Origin: JBBIRT01 sp037441725
GTDB lineage: Bacteria; Desulfobacterota; BSN033; UBA1163
Direction of reading: 5' to 3'
DNA: 22,767 bases
Assembly (NCBI GenBank): GCA_037441725.1
Contig: JBBIRT010000047.1
Location: 1 to 22,767, forward strand
The notes below the pieces were generated by a model. The model was given only the letters and a program-made list of their open reading frames with translations. It was not told where the DNA came from and made no database searches. Both the position numbers and the translations under genes were made by a program. Position 1 is the stretch's first letter, and each line of letters begins with the position of its first letter. Below are positions 1 through 7,606 of the stretch, piece by piece.

Positions 1-962
1 TTATAGAGGCTGTCCCGGCCCAACAAAAGATCGATGAGCATTGGTATCAGGGAACAGCAGATGCCATTTTTCAAAATCTCAATATCCTGCAAGATGAAAG
101 GCCTGATCTTGTTTTGATCCTCTCAGGGGATCATATCTATAAAATGGATTATCGAAAATTGATTGCCTATCATCTGGAAAAGGAGGCTGACCTCACGGTC
201 GGTGCCATCCGGATGAATCGTAACCTTTCCAAGGAATTTGGAGTGATTGAAATTGATCAAGACTGGCGTATCCACGGCTTCCAAGAGAAACCTGACGAAC
301 CCCAGCCCCTTCCTGGAGATCCAGGAACGATTTTGGCCTCCATGGGAATTTATGTTTTTAATACCGAGGTGCTGGTGAGGCGTTTGATTGAGGATGCTCG
401 ATCCGATTCGAGTCATGATTTTGGGAAAGATATCATTCCAATGATGATTGGAAAGGATCGGGTCTACGCTTTTGATTTCAGACAGGGTGATCGAGGAGAT
501 ACTGGATATTGGAGAGATGTCGGAACCATCGACGCCTATTATGAGGCCAATATGGATCTCATTGCCATTACCCCACAACTCAATCTCTATGATCCTCACT
601 GGCCCATCCTCACCTACCAACCTCCTGTCCCTCCTGCTAAAACCGTATGGATTGAAGAAGGAAGGGTTGGAGCAGCTCTCAATTCCATCATCTCCAATGG
701 TTGTATTATCAGCGGTGGAAATGTAAAGCGATCGATCCTCTCCCCAAATGTCAAGATTCACAGCTTCGTTGAGATCGAAGAATCCATTCTTTTAGAAGGG
801 GTGGATGTCGGAAGGAAGGCAAAGATCAAGAGAACCATCATCGATAAAGAGGTTCACATTCCGCCCGGGATGGAGATTGGATATCGACTGGATGAGGATG
901 CGAAACGATTCACAGTGACTCCTTCAGGAATCGTAGTGGTTCCCAAAGGGCTCCGTCTATAA
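1..962 (+). CDS. glgC: Glucose-1-phosphate adenylyltransferase (ADP-glucose pyrophosphorylase), 5'-truncated
   Basis: The enzyme makes ADP-glucose from glucose-1-phosphate and ATP, the committed step of bacterial glycogen synthesis in the cytoplasm. The frame is open from base 3 to the TAA at 960-962, giving 319 residues; about 100 N-terminal residues, including the nucleotide-binding GGxGxRL region, lie outside the window. The first visible residues contain the GlgC motif WYQGTADAI, then SGDHIYKMDY (catalytic Asp region), FQEKP, GYWRDVGT (sugar-phosphate binding) and YYEANMDL. The last ~100 residues have the hexapeptide-like pattern of the C-terminal left-handed beta-helix. An internal ATG at 114 is not the start, because conserved sequence continues upstream of it. 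It is the only plus-strand gene and converges on the minus-strand block, with two bases between the two stop codons. Family assignment is firm; regulation cannot be judged. Confidence 0.96.
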   Translation, partial: IEAVPAQQKIDEHWYQGTADAIFQNLNILQDERPDLVLILSGDHIYKMDYRKLIAYHLEKEADLTVGAIRMNRNLSKEFGVIEIDQDWRIHGFQEKPDEPQPLPGDPGTILASMGIYVFNTEVLVRRLIEDARSDSSHDFGKDIIPMMIGKDRVYAFDFRQGDRGDTGYWRDVGTIDAYYEANMDLIAITPQLNLYDPHWPILTYQPPVPPAKTVWIEEGRVGAALNSIISNGCIISGGNVKRSILSPNVKIHSFVEIEESILLEGVDVGRKAKIKRTIIDKEVHIPPGMEIGYRLDEDAKRFTVTPSGIVVVPKGLRL

Positions 963-964
963 TT

Positions 965-2239
965 CTATAAAGACCGCCTATTCTTCAGAATTTCTTTTAG
1001 ACAATCCGTCACGACCTGAGCAAATTGAGGGTCATTGATATCTGAATCCACTTCAATGATCTCGATCTTTGGATCTAAAGCCTTTTTCAGAGTCTCTACA
1101 AAGGCATGATCTGCATGAGGATCATAAAGTGCTCCCCCTTCTTTACCCAAAGAAGAAAACCCTTTTTGAGGAATGATAAATTTGATGAATTCTTTATTCG
1201 AAGATTGGTTGAGGCTCTCCGCCACTGCCTCCGCGATCATCTCCATCTCTTCTGGATTTGTCCTGGCTTGAACCCTAAGGGGATCTTGAATCAAGATTTT
1301 CCTTTCAGCCAATTTTCGTTTGGTCCATAGGGGATCATCCCTCTCCCTTCTCTCAATCGGACCACAACTGATCATATCAAAACCACATGGAGCCAGGATA
1401 TAAGGAAAGGGGGGATGGATGGCAACATTCAATCGGTTGGGTCCAAAGGCCCGATTCCCTCCCAGAAGATATTCACTAAAACTTGCTGGCACCAGATCGA
1501 TGAAGGCTTCCAGCAATCCTTGTTGGATAAAATCTAAGGCTACCTGGTCTCCTCCCCCTGTGGCGTGAAAGGAGATGAGGTCATAATCCTTTTCAAGGAG
1601 TTTTCGAATATAATCCGCCCCTTGTTCGCAGAAACCAAATTCTGTAAGTCCGATAGATGGCTTTTTCTCACTGGGAAAAGAGGCCCAACCCTCAACCATC
1701 CCACATATTGCATTGGCCCCATTAATGGCCAAAGTTTTAATCAGAGAATTTAATCCGACTGTATCCACCACACTATGCATTAGGGTAATATCTTTTGAAC
1801 CAAAATAATCGGTCATTCTATTAGAGGGAATGGGGGCATTGAGGAAACTGGAGATGAGTAGTTTGGGGAGGCCAAAGGGTAATGCCTTCATCGCTTTAAG
1901 GGAGATGAGGGTTCCTGTTGTGCCAGCAATAGCAATGATCCCTTTCAGTTTATTCGCTTGGAATAATTCCGTGACCTTTTTCGTCAATCCCTCGGCCATA
2001 ATGGAGGTTGCCTTGTTTCGGTCTGTCAGTAGCAATTTTTTAACCTGATCGATCGTTCCTCCCCCAAGTCGGACAACCTCTTCAGGGGGGATATCAGGAT
2101 GAAGAGAGGGAACAATGGCTCCTGTCCCAATGCTAATATCCAGCAAAAGGGACTGGTGCCCCCTTCTCTCTATTTGCTCCTTTACGATTTGTAGGGCCTC
2201 TTCTCTTTCATCTAACATCCCCACAATGACAATGGCCAT
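965..2239 (-). CDS. Tm-1-like ATP-binding domain protein (UPF0261 family)
   Basis: A 424-residue protein of the UPF0261/Tm-1-like family; the plant Tm-1 protein binds ATP and inhibits tobamovirus replication, while the bacterial role is unknown. Visible family landmarks are the N-terminal strand AIVIVGMLDE followed by 'DISIGTG', a Gly-rich IAGTTGT segment near residue 105, FHATGGG in the middle, the S-x-EYLLGG segment, APCGFDMISCGP, and near the C-terminus IIPQKGFSSLGKEGGALYDP. The glycine loop (TGGGD) departs from the TGTGG I associate with the family. It is the last gene of the minus-strand block, 15 bp after the HDAC-like gene. The ATG at 2239 has a mediocre GGGGTGA upstream. In other bacteria such genes sit in catabolic clusters, which suits this context, but no reaction should be assigned. 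Confidence 0.88.
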   Translation of the reverse strand: MAIVIVGMLDEREEALQIVKEQIERRGHQSLLLDISIGTGAIVPSLHPDIPPEEVVRLGGGTIDQVKKLLLTDRNKATSIMAEGLTKKVTELFQANKLKGIIAIAGTTGTLISLKAMKALPFGLPKLLISSFLNAPIPSNRMTDYFGSKDITLMHSVVDTVGLNSLIKTLAINGANAICGMVEGWASFPSEKKPSIGLTEFGFCEQGADYIRKLLEKDYDLISFHATGGGDQVALDFIQQGLLEAFIDLVPASFSEYLLGGNRAFGPNRLNVAIHPPFPYILAPCGFDMISCGPIERRERDDPLWTKRKLAERKILIQDPLRVQARTNPEEMEMIAEAVAESLNQSSNKEFIKFIIPQKGFSSLGKEGGALYDPHADHAFVETLKKALDPKIEIIEVDSDINDPQFAQVVTDCLKEILKNRRSL

Positions 2240-2254
2240 AAGGGATCACCCCAG

Positions 2255-3013
2255 CTAATCATCTTTAAAGCCCTGAAGAAAGGCCTTTACATTTCTGCCA
2301 AGAACGGAGTGGTTGTAGCCCCCTTCAAGGAGACCAAACCTTCTTCCTTGGCATCGTTGAAGAGAAGTCTCTTTTGTCCATCTTCCAATATTAAAGTAAT
2401 CCTCTGTTTTCAACAATCCTCCCCAGTCTTCCTCATGACGGTCAAAACCAGCAGAAACAGCAAGGATATGGAAGGGCTCTTTTGTTTGAAGACAGCGTTG
2501 AACCTCTTCAAGGTATTCTTCTCGGTGGCTTCCTTCTGGATGGAAATAGCTTATCGTTTTTGAATTCTTGAAGGCATTGGAGGTGCCATCCCCAAAGTGG
2601 AGATCAAAATCAAGAATCAGGGCACTTTGAATCTTTTCCTCCTCCAAGAGTTTTTGAATGGCAATGGCCATATTATTAAAATAACAGAATCCCCAGCAGG
2701 AATGGGGACTGGCATGGTGTCCTGGAGGCCGAATTAAACCAAAAGCGGGATGCCCTTCATAGGCCATCTCTGCAGCCTGAATCGCCCCGCCCACTGCAAG
2801 GATGGCTATCTCATAAACATGAGGATCCTTCCTCACATATTGGATATGCTGCTTTCCATGGACTCCCTCCAAATCTTTCTCCGATGCAGGCCTAGGCTCA
2901 ATGAATTGAAATTCTCCTCTCAGTTCTCTTGTAATCGCTTCCATCCGACCTTTGGCTGCTGCTGGATCAGAGGCGTAAACTTCATAAAACCTCGGGTGAA
3001 AGACCACCTTCAT
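2255..3013 (-). CDS. Histone deacetylase / acetylpolyamine amidohydrolase family protein, compact form
   Basis: Members hydrolyse N-acetyl or other acyl-amide bonds with a Zn (or Fe) centre; bacterial ones act on acetylpolyamines or other small amides. Over 252 residues the active-site set is present: RPPGHH (residues 95-100, general-base His pair), CYFNN (110-114), DFDLH (135-139, metal ligands Asp and His), SAGFD (187-191, third metal ligand) and LEGGYN near the C-terminus. The protein is short: between SYFHPEGS and SAGFD there are only about 28 residues, where relatives carry a longer stretch that includes the G-x-N-x-PLP loop. The common DVHHGNGT appears here as DLHFGDGT. ATG 3013 follows GGAGG at 7-bp spacing. 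It sits between the Nudix gene and the UPF0261 gene at the tail of the ABC-transporter operon, so deacylation of an imported amide is possible but inferred. Confidence 0.87.
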   Translation of the reverse strand: MKVVFHPRFYEVYASDPAAAKGRMEAITRELRGEFQFIEPRPASEKDLEGVHGKQHIQYVRKDPHVYEIAILAVGGAIQAAEMAYEGHPAFGLIRPPGHHASPHSCWGFCYFNNMAIAIQKLLEEEKIQSALILDFDLHFGDGTSNAFKNSKTISYFHPEGSHREEYLEEVQRCLQTKEPFHILAVSAGFDRHEEDWGGLLKTEDYFNIGRWTKETSLQRCQGRRFGLLEGGYNHSVLGRNVKAFLQGFKDD

Positions 3014-3046
3014 GGAATTCCCTCCATCGAGCAGAATCTTTTTAAC

Positions 3047-3589
3047 CTACTTCGAAAATCGAAAAAAATAGTGGGCAAAGGCTGAAATAACCAGGGCATG
3101 GTGAATCTCCCCATTTAAAATCAATTTCTGAATCTCTTTTAGGGGAATCAAAACGACCTCAATATCCTCGGTCTGATCAGGGAAAGGTTCTGCCATCTTC
3201 TCAATCTCCTGGGCTAAGAAAGTATAACATCGATTATTGAAAAGGGCTGGATTGGGATTGAACTCTCCAATCTTGATCCACTTCTTGGCTTGATATCCTG
3301 TTTCTTCCATCAATTCACGGGCAGCCGCACCTTCAGGAGTATCTCCTAAATCGATTAAACCCCCTGGGATTTCAAGCGTCACCTCCTTGGATCCATGGCG
3401 ATATTGTTTGACCATGACTACCCGTTGGTCCTCTGTAAGAGGAATAACATTAATCCAATCGTTTGCCTCTATGATATAGAAGTCATGCTCGATGCCATTT
3501 CTCGGAGAAATGGCTGTGTCTGTCCTAACAGAGAAGACTCGGAAGGATTGAGCAGGTTGGGATCGAATGCATTTCCATGGATTGACCAT
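3047..3589 (-). CDS. Nudix hydrolase, ADP-ribose pyrophosphatase-like
   Basis: A 180-residue Nudix protein, closest in layout to ADP-ribose/ADP-sugar pyrophosphatases (NudF type), which cleave a nucleoside diphosphate linked to a moiety X. The Nudix box is at residues 77-99: G77, then RELMEETGY (91-99), with the Ala-rich helix between. The residue that is normally the first Glu of the G-x5-E pattern is Asp83; the metal-binding REx2EE core is intact. Upstream, QYRHGSKEVTLEIPGG is typical of the ADP-ribose group. I place the start at ATG 3589, preceded by GAGGAG at about 7 bp, rather than the in-frame TTG at 3604 that overlaps the preceding ATPase gene. It lies 11 bp after that gene, so it is probably co-transcribed. 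The substrate is not certain from sequence. Confidence 0.9.
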   Translation of the reverse strand: MVNPWKCIRSQPAQSFRVFSVRTDTAISPRNGIEHDFYIIEANDWINVIPLTEDQRVVMVKQYRHGSKEVTLEIPGGLIDLGDTPEGAAARELMEETGYQAKKWIKIGEFNPNPALFNNRCYTFLAQEIEKMAEPFPDQTEDIEVVLIPLKEIQKLILNGEIHHALVISAFAHYFFRFSK

Positions 3590-3600
3590 CTTTTTTCTCC

Positions 3601-4584
3601 TCAAACCCTGAAACAGGCGACCTGGTGTCCCTCATGAACCTCACGAAGAGGGGGAATTTCATTACGGCAATCCTGATTGGCGAAATCACATCGTGGATGA
3701 AAATAGCATCCCAGGGGTGGATTCAATAAACTGGGGACCTCTCCTTTTAAGACCATTCGTTTTCGGGCCTTTTCTATCTTGGGATTAGGAATGGGGATCG
3801 CTGAAAGCAAAGCCTTGGTATAAGGATGCAGGGGGTTCTCATAAAGCTCTAATGACTCTGCAATCTCTACAATGCGACCCAGATACATCACGGCAATACG
3901 ATCGCTAATATGTTGGACCATCGAAAGGTCGTGGGCGATAAAGAGATAGGTCAGTCCTAACTTCTCTTGAAGTTCTTCAAGCAGGTTGATGATCTGAGCC
4001 TGGATCGAGACATCAAGAGCTGAAATAGGTTCATCACAGACGATTAACGACGGGTGGCAGGCCAGGGCTCGAGCAATTCCAAGTCGCTGTCGTTGACCCC
4101 CACTAAATTCATGAGGGACCCGATCCATCATGCTAGGATCAAGTCCAACCAAGTGAAAAAGCTCAGCCACCCTCTCATCAAAATTCCTTTTCCTTACCAT
4201 ACGATGAATAAGCAATGGCGTACCTACAATCATTCGAGCAGTCTGCCGGGGGTTAAGGGAACCATAAGGATCTTGAAAGATGGCTCCCATATGACGTCGA
4301 AGGGGTTTTAATTGGCGTTCTGAAAAGGAAGAAATGTCAATCCCTTGAAAAAAAATATTTCCGGAGGTTGGACGATAGAGACGGAGGATGCAGCGACCTG
4401 TAGTGGTCTTCCCGCATCCACTTTCTCCTACAAGGCCAAAGGTCTCATGCCTCTTGATCTTAAAACTTACATCATCTATGGCCTTTATATCCCCGATTTT
4501 ATGACGCAATAACCCTTTGGTGATGGGAAAGTACATTTTGAGATTCCTTAATTCCACAACCATCTCATTGGGGAGGGCGTTCAC
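3601..4584 (-). CDS. dppF: Peptide-type ABC transporter ATP-binding protein (DppF/OppF-like)
   Basis: The second ATPase of a five-component importer of the Dpp/Opp class; it hydrolyses ATP at the inner membrane to drive uptake. It shows Walker A GESGCGKTT, Q-loop FQDPYGSLNPR, signature FSGGQRQRL, Walker B LIVCDEPISALDV and H-loop IAHDLS. The C-terminal extension has the Opp/Dpp cysteine set (CYFHPRC, then two later Cys), a region shown to hold an Fe-S cluster in some homologues. Length (327 aa) and this extension argue against the shorter NikE type. The start is taken as GTG 4584: AGGAG lies five bases upstream and the GTG overlaps the upstream TGA as GTGA, indicating translational coupling. 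An ATG at 4611 inside the preceding gene has no comparable site. Confidence 0.93.
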   Translation of the reverse strand: MNALPNEMVVELRNLKMYFPITKGLLRHKIGDIKAIDDVSFKIKRHETFGLVGESGCGKTTTGRCILRLYRPTSGNIFFQGIDISSFSERQLKPLRRHMGAIFQDPYGSLNPRQTARMIVGTPLLIHRMVRKRNFDERVAELFHLVGLDPSMMDRVPHEFSGGQRQRLGIARALACHPSLIVCDEPISALDVSIQAQIINLLEELQEKLGLTYLFIAHDLSMVQHISDRIAVMYLGRIVEIAESLELYENPLHPYTKALLSAIPIPNPKIEKARKRMVLKGEVPSLLNPPLGCYFHPRCDFANQDCRNEIPPLREVHEGHQVACFRV

Positions 4585-5573
4585 TGTCTCTCCTGAACAT
4601 CGATATGACATGAAACTTCATGCTGATCCCCCACTGATCTCAAGGGAGGCCAAGGCTCCTGCTTACAGATTTCAATCTGGTAAGCACATCGGGGTAAAAA
4701 AGCACAGAATGGAGGCATATTGATTAGGTTTGGAGGCAAACCAACAATGGGAACCAACTTTCTTCTCTTCCTTGTCTCCCCTAATCGAGGGACACAGTTA
4801 AGTAAGCCAATGGTATAGGGGTGTCTTGGGTCTTCAAAAATATCCTCTGCGCGACCAGACTCAATAATCCGCCCGGAATACATCACATAAATCCTCTCTG
4901 CATATCGCGCTACAATCCCTAAATTGTGGGTCACGATGATCAAAGAGGTGTTGAAATGAATCACCATCTCCTTCATCAGCTCTAACAGCTGGGCTTGGGT
5001 CGTCACATCCAGTGCCGTAGTTGGTTCATCTGCAATAATGATTTTGGGACTGCAGGATAGGGCCATGGCAATCATGACCCTCTGACGCATTCCACCACTG
5101 AATTGATGGGGATAGTCCTCGATACGGGTTTCGGCATCAGGGATTCCGACCAATTTGAGTAATTCGATAGCTCGTTCCCTTGCTGAGAATGAATCCATGT
5201 CGAGGTGGACTTCTAAGCTTTCTGTCAGTTGTCGCCGGATGGTTAATACCGGGTTAAGTGAGGTCATTGGCTCCTGAAAGATCATCGCAATCTTGCCACC
5301 GCGAATAAAACTCATCTCTTCCCCTTTTGCCTTAAATTGAAGGAGGTCTTGTCCATCAAAAAGGATTTTGCCATCAACAATCTGACCTGGTGGGGAAGGT
5401 ATCAATTGCATGATGGAAAGCATGCTGACCGATTTACCACATCCACTCTCTCCAACCAGACCGATGATCTCTCTCTCACCAATAAAACAGGATATCCCAT
5501 CTACCGCCTTAACCAGCCCCTGGTAGGTTTGAAAGTAAGTCTTAAGATTCTGGATCTCCAGTAAAGCTGCCAT
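4581..5573 (-). CDS. dppD: Peptide-type ABC transporter ATP-binding protein (DppD/OppD-like)
   Basis: The first ATPase of the importer, 330 residues, partner of the DppF-like protein with which it should form the nucleotide-binding heterodimer. Motifs: Walker A GESGCGKS near residue 40, Q-loop FQEPMTSLNP, signature FSGGMRQRV, Walker B IIIADEPTTALDV and H-loop VTHNLG. The C-terminal Opp-type domain has CAFLPRCAYQIEIC plus a further Cys near the end. ATG 5573 is the only reasonable start. A GAGGAAG lies about 14 bases upstream, farther than ideal, so initiation may be weak. The gap to the upstream permease is 46 bp and the 3' end overlaps the next gene by 4 bp. Confidence 0.93.
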   Translation of the reverse strand: MAALLEIQNLKTYFQTYQGLVKAVDGISCFIGEREIIGLVGESGCGKSVSMLSIMQLIPSPPGQIVDGKILFDGQDLLQFKAKGEEMSFIRGGKIAMIFQEPMTSLNPVLTIRRQLTESLEVHLDMDSFSARERAIELLKLVGIPDAETRIEDYPHQFSGGMRQRVMIAMALSCSPKIIIADEPTTALDVTTQAQLLELMKEMVIHFNTSLIIVTHNLGIVARYAERIYVMYSGRIIESGRAEDIFEDPRHPYTIGLLNCVPRLGETRKRRKLVPIVGLPPNLINMPPFCAFLPRCAYQIEICKQEPWPPLRSVGDQHEVSCHIDVQERQ

Positions 5574-5619
5574 TCTTTTTAGCCATTCTTCCTCAAGGCC
5601 TTATGATAAAATGGAGGTC

Positions 5620-6552
5620 TTAAATGACCCCTCTTAACCTGGGATCAAGAGCATCTCGGAGTCCATCTCCCATCATATTGAATCCAAAGACCACCAACAT
5701 GATTGCCACTCCAGGTGAAATGGATAAAACAGGGTTTGTTAGGAGAAATTTGTAGCCATCATTGACCATGCTCCCCCATGCCGGAGTGGGGGGAATGATC
5801 CCTATGCCAAGGAAACTGAGGCCTGCTTCTGCTAAGATCGTGGCTCCCAATCCAATTGTAATCATGACCAAGAGAGGGGGAAAGGCATTGGGGAGAATCT
5901 GCTCCACCATAATTCTGAAGTTACTCATCCCCATGGTCCTTGCAGCTAAGATATAATCATTTTCTTTAATCGACATCGCGACCCCACACATCAATCGACA
6001 TGGAGGGGCAATCATACCAATACTTAAAGCAATAATGACATTCTTCATTCCTACCCCGAGGAGAGAGGCAATCAGAAGGGCAAGGAGAAGCATGGGAAAG
6101 GCCATCAAGGCATCGATAAATCTCATGATGATGTGATACCAGGCCCCACCAAAAAAGGCAGCAAGGAGCCCAAGAGATAAACCAATCAATGATGAGATTC
6201 CAATGGCTGAAATCCCGATGATCACCGAAGTTCTAGATCCATAGATAATTCGACTTAAGGTATCTCTTCCGAGGGAATCTGTACCGAGGAGGTGTTCATG
6301 ACTGGGTGGTCTTAATTTCTTAAGGATGTTCATCTTGTAAGGATCATAAGGAGCAATGAAGGGGGCAAAAATGGCAGTGAGGATAAGAAGGATGATAATA
6401 AAAAGGCCTATGACCGGAAGGGGACGGCTAAAAAAAACAGAGATAATTCTTCTAAATTCACTATATGGAGGTGATCCCTCCTCCCATTTGGGAGAATCTA
6501 AATTTTGGAATTGGATTTCGGGTTTTTTCTCCAAATCAAACCCTTTATTCAT
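5620..6552 (-). CDS. dppC: Peptide-type ABC transporter permease (DppC/OppC-like)
   Basis: Inner-membrane permease, 310 residues. An N-terminal cytoplasmic segment of about 45 residues is followed by a first hydrophobic helix (VIGLFIIILLILTAIFAPFI), the family motif LLGTDSLGRDTLSRIIYGSR, and about five more membrane segments. The EAA loop that docks the ATPase is visible as AARTMGMSNFRIMVEQILPN, and the C-terminus has DALDPRLRG, typical of DppC. The ATG at 6552 overlaps the end of the upstream permease gene by 8 bp and has GAGGAT/AAGG just upstream, so the two permeases are translated together. Confidence 0.94.
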   Translation of the reverse strand: MNKGFDLEKKPEIQFQNLDSPKWEEGSPPYSEFRRIISVFFSRPLPVIGLFIIILLILTAIFAPFIAPYDPYKMNILKKLRPPSHEHLLGTDSLGRDTLSRIIYGSRTSVIIGISAIGISSLIGLSLGLLAAFFGGAWYHIIMRFIDALMAFPMLLLALLIASLLGVGMKNVIIALSIGMIAPPCRLMCGVAMSIKENDYILAARTMGMSNFRIMVEQILPNAFPPLLVMITIGLGATILAEAGLSFLGIGIIPPTPAWGSMVNDGYKFLLTNPVLSISPGVAIMLVVFGFNMMGDGLRDALDPRLRGVI

Positions 6553-7501
6553 ACCTTATCCTCGGATCAAGCCATCCATATGAGATATCCACAATGAGGT
6601 TGATGAGAACTACCACAATGGCAATGATCAGGGCCCCTGCTTGGACCACCTGAAAGTCCTGTTGCATTACCGATTGGGTCATTAATCGACCCACCCCAGG
6701 AATATTAAAAACGGTCTCAATCAACACCGAACCACCAAAGATAAAGGCGATTTGAAGACCCATGACTGTAATCACTGGGATTAAAGCATTCTTAATGGTA
6801 TGCCTCATGATGATGACTCGTTCTCTCAAGCCCTTTGCCCAAGCTGTACGGATGTAATCCTGTTTAATCACCTCTAACATGGAGGATCGGGTCAGTCTGG
6901 TCAATGAAGCAATGGAAAAGAGTGAAAGACAGATCACTGGCATAATCACCTGTTTGGTGCTCAACCAGAAGTCCTCAAAGGGTGAGGTATAACCATGAAC
7001 AGGTAACCATCCTGCCTTGAGGGCCAGTAAATAGATGAGGATAATTCCTACCCAGAAGGAGGGCATAGTGATTCCAATATTTGCCAGGAAGGTTACAACC
7101 GTGTCGATCCAGGTTCCTCGTTTTAAGGCACAGATCACACCGGCAGAAATTCCAAGAAGGCCGCTGAGGATAAAGGCCAAAAATCCAAGGTGAATGGTCA
7201 CCGGTAAACGCTCCACGATAAGACGTCTCACCTGGATATCATAATAAATGGATCTCCCAAAGTCCCCACGGAAGACACCAGAGATCCAATGGATATATTG
7301 GATTGGCATCGGTTTATCTAAACCAAACTTTTGACGCAATTGTTGTAATTGGTCTGGGGAGAGATTGCTCATATCTGATTGATTGATATAGACCTCAAGA
7401 GGATCTCCTGGTAAAAGCCGCATAAATAGGAAAATCATGATGGTCACGATTAAGACAATGAGAAGGCCCATCAATAATCTGCGAATGATGTAAGTCGTCA
7501 T
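6545..7501 (-). CDS. dppB: Peptide-type ABC transporter permease (DppB/OppB-like)
   Basis: Inner-membrane permease, 318 residues, partner of the DppC-like protein. It starts with the classic YIIRRLLMGLLIVLIVTIMIF helix and F-x-MRLLPGDP, followed by GDFGRSI, GITMPSFWVGI, the EAA loop region (AWAKGLRERVIIMRHTIKNAL), ETVFNIPGVGRL and a C-terminal SYGWLDPRIRY. I chose ATG 7501 because it begins at the usual N-terminus (MTTYIIRR); an in-frame ATG at 7558 would add 19 atypical residues and lies inside the loop of the 7540-7584 hairpin. The ribosome-binding site is weak (AGAAG about 7 bases upstream), which fits lower expression of permease than binding protein. Confidence 0.92.
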   Translation of the reverse strand: MTTYIIRRLLMGLLIVLIVTIMIFLFMRLLPGDPLEVYINQSDMSNLSPDQLQQLRQKFGLDKPMPIQYIHWISGVFRGDFGRSIYYDIQVRRLIVERLPVTIHLGFLAFILSGLLGISAGVICALKRGTWIDTVVTFLANIGITMPSFWVGIILIYLLALKAGWLPVHGYTSPFEDFWLSTKQVIMPVICLSLFSIASLTRLTRSSMLEVIKQDYIRTAWAKGLRERVIIMRHTIKNALIPVITVMGLQIAFIFGGSVLIETVFNIPGVGRLMTQSVMQQDFQVVQAGALIIAIVVVLINLIVDISYGWLDPRIRYE

Positions 7502-7539
7502 TTTATACTTCTGAAAAAATTTTTTATAGCAGGAGGACC

Positions 7540-7584
7540 AAAAGCCCGTTTCGTCCATCCAATTCCAAAACGAAACGGGCTTTT
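7540..7584 (-). terminator. Strong hairpin between binding-protein and permease genes (partial terminator / mRNA stabiliser)
   Basis: A perfect 14-bp inverted repeat (arms 7540-7553 and 7571-7584; core GCCCGTTTCG / CGAAACGGGC) with a 17-nt loop lies in the gap between the solute-binding-protein gene and dppB. On the minus strand the stem ends in TTTT and then GG; on the plus strand six T follow. In binding-protein-dependent operons such a structure often ends part of the transcripts or protects the upstream message so that the binding protein outnumbers the permease. The structure is seen; the role is inferred. Confidence 0.8.
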
Positions 7585-7606
7585 TTAAATGTATTGTTCA
7601 AATTTT

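Noticed and set aside
123..761. Long minus-strand open frame (212 codons) opposite glgC
   Set aside because: It lies wholly opposite conserved GlgC sequence and its translation has no recognisable domain; the glgC frame explains the coding signal.
7502..7558. Longer dppB start at ATG 7558
   Set aside because: The extra 19 residues are atypical of DppB, the codon lies in a hairpin loop, and the usual N-terminus begins at 7501.
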